Under the pieces are notes generated by a model. That model saw only the letters and a program-made list of their open reading frames with translations. It was not told the DNA's origin and ran no database searches. Made by a program: the position numbers and the translations under genes. Below, piece by piece: positions 59,013 to 64,000 of a DNA stretch of 64,000 bases; within the stretch, counting starts at the first letter, position 1, and every line of letters begins with the position of its first letter. The stretch is from Flammula alnicola (taxonomy: Eukaryota; Basidiomycota; Agaricomycetes; Agaricales; Strophariaceae). The stretch spans positions 1 through 64,000 of the forward strand of contig JADNRV010000274.1 of assembly GCA_015499995.1 (NCBI GenBank), given 5' to 3'.

Positions 59013-61576
59013 TACCGCTCCATGGGGAAGGCCCAGTAGCACCAAACTGGGCCCATGGCTCGGATACTGTCAGCAATGTGAAGCAGGGCATGAACCGTCA
59101 GTGGACAAGCAGCAGCGCGCTTTGCGTTGTCCTGATAATAAAGTCTATTGGTTAAATAAGTGAATTGAAACAACATTTAGAATAAGTACCACTTACTTTT
59201 CATATTCCTCAACCCACTCAATGAATCCTTCTCGCACAACCTCCACCTCGTCGTCACTAATCTCAAACTGGAGACAGATATTGAGAAGCTTCACAAGCTT
59301 CACAAAATGGCGGTAGTACTTCGGTTTTTCGAATCGATGTCGCAGGAGAACTGGACCAATGTAGAGTGTCCAGAATGACCAGGACTCCGCTGTGCATGCC
59401 GATCGGTCCTTCACAATATCGGGCACGCGGCAGCCATAGGCGGAAGGAATGAATGAACCAGATGTTGCTGTGCTGGCTCCGATCGATTCCCAAATGGCGT
59501 CCGACAGCTGATATGACTCTTTGCCATCATCGAGACCTTTGAAATTTCCCGTCCAGTGGAGAATAAGATTTGGGATGAGGTTTTCCCAGATCAAATGCAT
59601 GAAGTCATATGGAAACGAGACCGGAAATGACAGCGAGTTAACGTAGGACAGCAAGGGAGTTCCTTTTATACCATACTGTTTGGCGAACCCATCTGCTTCA
59701 GCGGCTGATTGAGCGAGTTCAACTTTCCTGGCCTGCTCGAGAAGGGCTGTGTGTGTCCTCATTGGGAGGTTACGGGGGTCATATCGCTGAACTCGTTCCT
59801 TGTCTGCCCGCACTGCGGGATGGGGGGCTTGGTTGAGGGGCACATAGTGCGTCACGGACTTGGACCCAGGTATACGGATGCCTTTGATCTCGCACATACG
59901 ACAGGGGCAGATGCCATTGTGTCCTTTCATGCGCATCACCATCGAGACAGCCGGGATGTCTCCGAAAACAGCGATGAGATAAGCACGAAGGACAAAGAAT
60001 GCGGCAGTGAGAATGTCGAGAGCGCGGACACCCTGCATGAGGCGGAACAACTCCTGTAGAAAAGGATAGAGGAAGGAGTCGAAGTCTTTGGGTTTTTTTG
60101 GCCCAGGTATAACTCCAAGAGCGAGAATATGCTCAACATGAAATCGGATGTCGGGAGAGAGATTGTAGTTGAAAAGAATGAGAGGCCATGCCGTTTTCTT
60201 CCGCTTGTTAAATGGTGCAAATCCATCAGTGGAGAGACCGAGAGCCACATCGCGAGGGTCCGAGAAATATTTGTGAGAAAAAGTCTTGTGGTCCAGTTCG
60301 ACGTTCGTCTCACAGAGAGTCTTGTGCTGTGCACCATCGAAGATATCCGATGACACACCATCCACTGGTTCGCGGTTGTGTCGATACTGCATGAGTGTTG
60401 CAATGCGTGTGTTAAGCGCAAAGTTCTGAAGGCGAGGAATGATGGGGATGTACGTGAAAATTTTGCGTGGCTTCTTCGTTCCGGGACGGTAGCGGCTCTC
60501 ATTGCAAAAGGGACACTTGTCGAGAGCTGTGTTTGGGCCGACATAGCAGCAACACGAATTTGGACAGCAGTCGTGAAATTGTGGCTTGTACGATGAGAGA
60601 AAGGCAACTCGAGAACGTAGGGCGGCCAAACCAGGAAGAGGCGGATCAGCCAGAAATGCATACGGAATGCTTGCATAGGCACCATCAGTGGTGAGGGTTT
60701 TATGCTTATATGCAAAGGCCCGACAAATCGCTCTGTCGTACGCATCCATTTTATCTGCTGGATTCAATAGAATATCAGACACATAACACGAAAGTATGAC
60801 CAACAAAGTACCCACCAAGTTTGGCAGCATGCACAGCAAATGCCTCGCCCGTTCTATCAAGGTTCTCGAGGACATGCATTTCCTTCTCCAGTGCCTCCCA
60901 ATCCACTATATCCGTCATCTCGTCATCGTCAGAATCAGGTTCTTCATCTTCGATGGGAATGCCCTCATCATCCACTTCTTCTTCCGAGTCAGACGCATCT
61001 TCGACAGTGGCTGCAAATGGTCGAGGTCGTACAGGCACATATGGTACCTCAACAGCCTGGTGTTCAGGTTGATCGTCAGATGCCTCGTCTTCGAAGAGCT
61101 GTCCAACATCAAGGACTGGGTCTTCCGCACCGAATTCCTCTTCTGCACGATCAGAGGTCGGAGAGTCGACACTCATCGAAGCTGTGAGAGAGCCTCGGTC
61201 ATCCTCAGGCTCGTCACTGTCGGCATCAAGAAGTGCTCCAAGATTGAGTTTCTGTGTCGACCGAGCTGGATCTGGATTGGGAGGGGGGTAGGGGTGCGAT
61301 AGCAGAGCACGTCGGTGACTCCTTTCAGCCTTGGCCGTGATCCAGCGCTTGCAGCAGGCGCAGAACACGAGGGAGTTTTCTGCAGGTGCCATGCTGGGGT
61401 CTGAGTGTGAAATGCACAGTTGGGAGGGCGACTAAGGCTGTTGAAGCCCACGTGATGGATGTTGATGACTCAGAGGTAAGTTGTCGCGTCGAGTCAAACC
61501 TCTCTCTGAAAATCCTCAACAATCACTACGAAAAATCTATATTCACGCTCTACGCAGGACAGAAGAACTCTATAGC

Positions 61577-62636
61577 ATGGCTAACCAAAACAAGTCAGCC
61601 AAGAACACAGCAAAGAAAACTCGGGTGAGACCTACTACCAAGTCCGTAAATAAACCAGCCAGGGCAGGGGGAGCACGTCAACCTCTCAGGGATGGTGCTG
61701 CAGCTGTGAATGCCACCTCCAGCATGCGTGCAAGCACAGCTGCAGAGATAGATGATATTGATGGTGCGCGCCATAGATTTGCGATAATGTTCTGCACTAA
61801 GTTGCTAGCGGTCAGAGGAGATGCAGATGATGTGCGAGGAGAACGCACAGTTGAAGAAATTGCGTGAGGAGAACGAGCAGTTGAAGAAGATGTGCGAGGA
61901 GAATGAAAAGCTGAAGAAAGAGCTCGCAGCGCGTGCCAATAGTGGCGAAAAACGCGCTGGAGCAACCTCTACAGAGGTCTGCATCCCTCGTCCGGCTGGT
62001 CCTGTCTCGAAATGGAGTCTGCAGAAGGAGATGGGGCTGGAAGGAAGTGTCAAGAAGACGAAGATGTATGAAGCAATCCAGGTCAGTACTCACCACACTT
62101 CGCTCATCAAGCCCATTGCTCATCTCCACCCCAGCGAGCCGTTCGTACAGCCGTAGACTCCTCCGGCATGGACTGGACAATTGAATGGAGTCAGATACCT
62201 CCAAGCGACAAGGTCAACATGTTCGCGACTGTGAGTACTGATCATTCTGTGTTGCATCCAGCTAACATTTCGTGCCCAGGTACGCTCGAAGATCGACGGA
62301 ATGGATCGCTACGTCCAAGACTGGGCAACCGAAGGATTAGCACGTCAATTGATGAAGAATAGACGAACTTACGCATATAGGATGGGCCATCTTGAAGTTC
62401 CGAAGAAGTTCGGGCACCTCAAGGCCAATGCTGCACAGAGATCTGATGCGCCACGAGGAAAACGCAAGGCGACAACTCAGGCTGCAAAAGAAACACCTGC
62501 AAAAAGAGCCAAGGTAGCAAAAGGAAAGGGAAAAGGCAAGGCGAAGGCCACAGTCAGCAACGACGAAGAGGAGGATGAGGAAGTGGATAGCGAGGGAGGA
62601 AGAGAGAATGGCGGGGATGACGATGGTTGGGATTAA
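61577..62636 (+). CDS. coiled-coil, basic accessory protein of the CACTA element
   Basis: Four-exon gene of about 275 residues, transcribed divergently from the transposase with 184 bp between the start codons. It starts MANQNKSAKNTAKKTRVRPT. A 48-bp intron joins AEIDDID to EEMQMMCEENAQLKKLREEN, opening a heptad-like coiled coil (LKKMCEENEKLKKEL). Then come a short conserved-looking part (KWSLQKEMGLEGS, YEAIQRAVRTAVDSSGMDWT, VRSKIDGMDRYVQDWATEGL) and a C-terminus with KGKGKGKAKA and acidic DEEEDEEVDSEGG. The stop TAA is at 62634-62636. The basic and acidic ends suggest DNA or chromatin contact and the coiled coil suggests self-association, perhaps as a partner that binds subterminal repeats like plant CACTA TNPA-type proteins. 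That role is inference. Confidence 0.75.
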
Positions 62637-62863
62637 AGAAGGCTGATCAGTGATTCGATGGCGTGTCGTTGACTCTCAACACTCTCAGGCCATGCTTTCG
62701 TTACACCGCCAAATGTGTGACGCCTACCAGTCACGTTTTCGAATTTCATGAAGAAGATATGTCGGCGCACATGAGTTAGATATGGAACCAGCTCTACAAC
62801 AGCTGAAAATTTTGATGTTAGGGTAGCTGGTTGGCATATGTACAGACGTGACAATTATTTATT

Positions 62864-63205
62864 AGGAAGACCACCCTGGAGATCTCGTCCCACCTCCATG
62901 TCAGATCGAGAATCAGCTCCAAAATATTTCATGTAATCTCAGCTGGTCAGCATGTGTGCGCATATAATATCAAGGAAGTGGCAGGGGTATCTTGGAGGTT
63001 TTGATCCACCCATCTGCCAGATGCAGAACAAGCTCTATTGTGGCTAATATATTTCATGCTATCTCAGCTGGTAAGTATATGTTCACACATATAATATCCG
63101 TGAAGCAGCAGGGGTATCTTGGAGGTCTTGTTCCACCCATCTGCCAGATGCAGAACAAGCTCCATTGTGGCTAATATATTTCATGCTATCTCAGCTGGTA
63201 TGGGG
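62864..63205. repeat. tandem repeat, about 128-bp period, nearly three units
   Basis: Units 2 and 3 (starting near 62984 and 63112) share GGGTATCTTGGAGGT, CCACCCATCTGCCAGATGCA, GAACAAGCTC and ATTTCATGCTATCTCAGCTGG and are almost identical. A first, more diverged unit starts near 62864. Confidence 0.85.
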
Positions 63206-63384
63206 GTTCATGTCTTCCATTTTAGGGTTTCTCCCAAGAATATGGTATGTATTCAAACAAGAAGAAGGCATCTATGGCATACAGACAGACAACAGGAAGA
63301 GGACCAATATATTAGTGATAAGTGTCCAACAGTCAGTCAAGAAAGAGGAGAGTATCGGCGTGTCGAAGAACGGGAAGTAGCTGA

Positions 63385-63665
63385 ATAAGGGGCGGGCAGG
63401 GCATAAAATAAGGAGGCAGAGGGAGAGACGCATTCGATCTGAATTGTGTGGACGTCCCGGATGGCTTCAAAAGAGTCCGTGGCTGAGGTGAGGGATGGTC
63501 AGGGCGTAAAATAAGGAGGGAGAAAGAGGGACGCACAAGATCTGAATGGCGTCGACGACGTCCCGGATGGCTTCAAAAGAATCCGTGGCTGAGGTGAGGG
63601 ATAGTCAGGGTGTAAAACGAAAGGAAGGAGAAAATGGGGCACACGAAATTTGAACGGCGTCGACA
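63385..63665. repeat. tandem repeat, about 105-bp period, about 2.6 units
   Basis: Repeated blocks are CAGGGCRTAAAATAAGGAG, GACGTCCCGGATGGCTTCAA and CCGTGGCTGAGGTGAGGGAT, at about 63392, 63497 and 63604; the last unit is diverged and incomplete. Confidence 0.85.
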
Positions 63666-64000
63666 TCTGAAAAACGCCTGATGTTCCTGGCAGAGAAAAA
63701 GACCTTTGTGCGGAAGCCGCCGTCGGACCTCCAGCGAATCCTAAGCTTGAACGCGAAATCGTCGTTGAGGTTGAACACGAGGACAACGAGGTAACACTGG
63801 CGTTTCTGAGGTGATCCGCGATGATCACGGCTGTGGGATGAAGAGTCACAACACTAAACTAGGGGGAGAAAAAAAAACGCACTAAAGAACAAAGTTAAAC
63901 TCCAGGGAACGGTCTTGGAGCTCCAGCCCAACTAATATCTTCCTTATAGCCGGGACGACAGTGAGACTGAGGATTTTGAAGACCCCGAATGCAGACGAAA

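Larger units (their letters stand above)
57440..61392 (-). pseudogene. Tnp2-type CACTA transposase, split by a MITE
   Basis: The N-terminus MAPAENSLVFCACCKRW holds a possible zinc-binding CxxC, followed by an acidic low-complexity region (about 200 residues). An intron near 60780-60830 leads to the Tnp2 core ADKMDAYDRAICRAFAYKHK. Diagnostic segments are CCPNSCCCYVGPN, LDKCPFCNESRY, LGLSTDGFAPFNKRKKTAWP and LILFNYNLSPDIRF. GVIPGPKKPKDFDSFLYPFL and ICPCRMCEIKGIRIPGS follow. The DUF4218-like part follows with FPYDFMHLIWENLIPNL and WAFPMERYCG. At that point (58389-59004) a 616-bp MITE interrupts the exon; beyond it the protein continues RLKRAVRSRRHPYGSLDRYV and ends DDNEPEIGQ at TAG 57440-57442. 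Apart from the insertion no lesion was evident. It is non-functional unless the MITE is spliced out or excised. Confidence 0.85.
57108..64000. mobile_element. CACTA (En/Spm, Tnp2-type) DNA transposon, right end not seen in window
   Basis: The left terminus CACTACGGATTTGGCTTG begins at 57108, immediately inside the transporter gene, and is followed by subterminal repeats (57170-57360). The element carries a Tnp2-type transposase gene on the minus strand (57440-61392) and a divergent coiled-coil gene on the plus strand (61577-62636), then noncoding tandem repeats. A matching right terminus (…CCGTAGTG) was not found before the window end, so the end coordinate only marks the window edge. An internal MITE (58389-59004) is a later insertion. 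Confidence 0.7.
62637..64000. other. noncoding right part of the CACTA element
   Basis: It contains two families of tandem repeats (62864-63205 and 63385-63665). No further gene or transposon terminus was recognised before the window end. Confidence 0.5.

Noticed and set aside
63850..63890. CACTAAA words as a possible right terminus of the CACTA element
   Set aside because: They do not match the left end CACTACGG and are in the wrong orientation for a right terminus.

Overview
The window looks like nuclear DNA of a mushroom-forming basidiomycete (Agaricomycetes). The signs are many GT-AG introns of about 45-70 bp, genes packed on both strands, and typical families: large seven-helix membrane proteins, F-box and BTB proteins, a cytochrome P450, a WSC-domain secreted protein, an RTA1-like protein and hAT and CACTA/Tnp2 transposons. 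CDS coordinates below run from start codon to stop codon and include introns; exon edges were read by eye from splice sites and frame continuity.

Region 1-6.4 kb is a tandem array of one NAD(P)-dependent reductase: the 3' part of copy A, an intact copy B, and a decayed copy C. Region 6.8-11.3 kb has a seven-helix membrane protein and a GH13 alpha-glucosidase, both on the minus strand. Region 12.9-28.1 kb is ordinary gene space: a dual-specificity-type phosphatase, an RS-rich protein, a cytochrome P450, a single-pass membrane protein, an AAA ATPase and a BTB protein. Region 28.5-38.4 kb has an F-box protein, a broken GMC oxidoreductase remnant, a HAM1-like protein and an RTA1-like gene with a single-base frameshift. 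Short repeats with an AGATT-type tail and two large palindromes lie among them.

Region 39.5-64 kb is shaped by mobile DNA. An apparently intact hAT transposon (40090-45311, exact 8-bp target duplication) sits inside an older TA-flanked element with inverted repeats of about 225 bp (39508-45678). A WSC-domain gene follows. Next is an F-box gene whose 3.2-kb intron holds a complete multi-exon gene of unknown function. A glycerophosphoinositol-permease-like transporter has lost its 5' end exactly at a CACTA terminus (57108). That CACTA element carries a Tnp2-type transposase, itself split by a 616-bp hAT-type MITE with a perfect 8-bp target duplication, and a divergent coiled-coil accessory gene; its right end is not recognised in the window.

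The most unusual items are the nested gene in the F-box intron, the two nested-transposon structures, the coiled-coil partner gene of the Tnp2 element, the perfect 53-bp palindrome at 36189-36241 and the one-base lesion in the RTA1-like gene.
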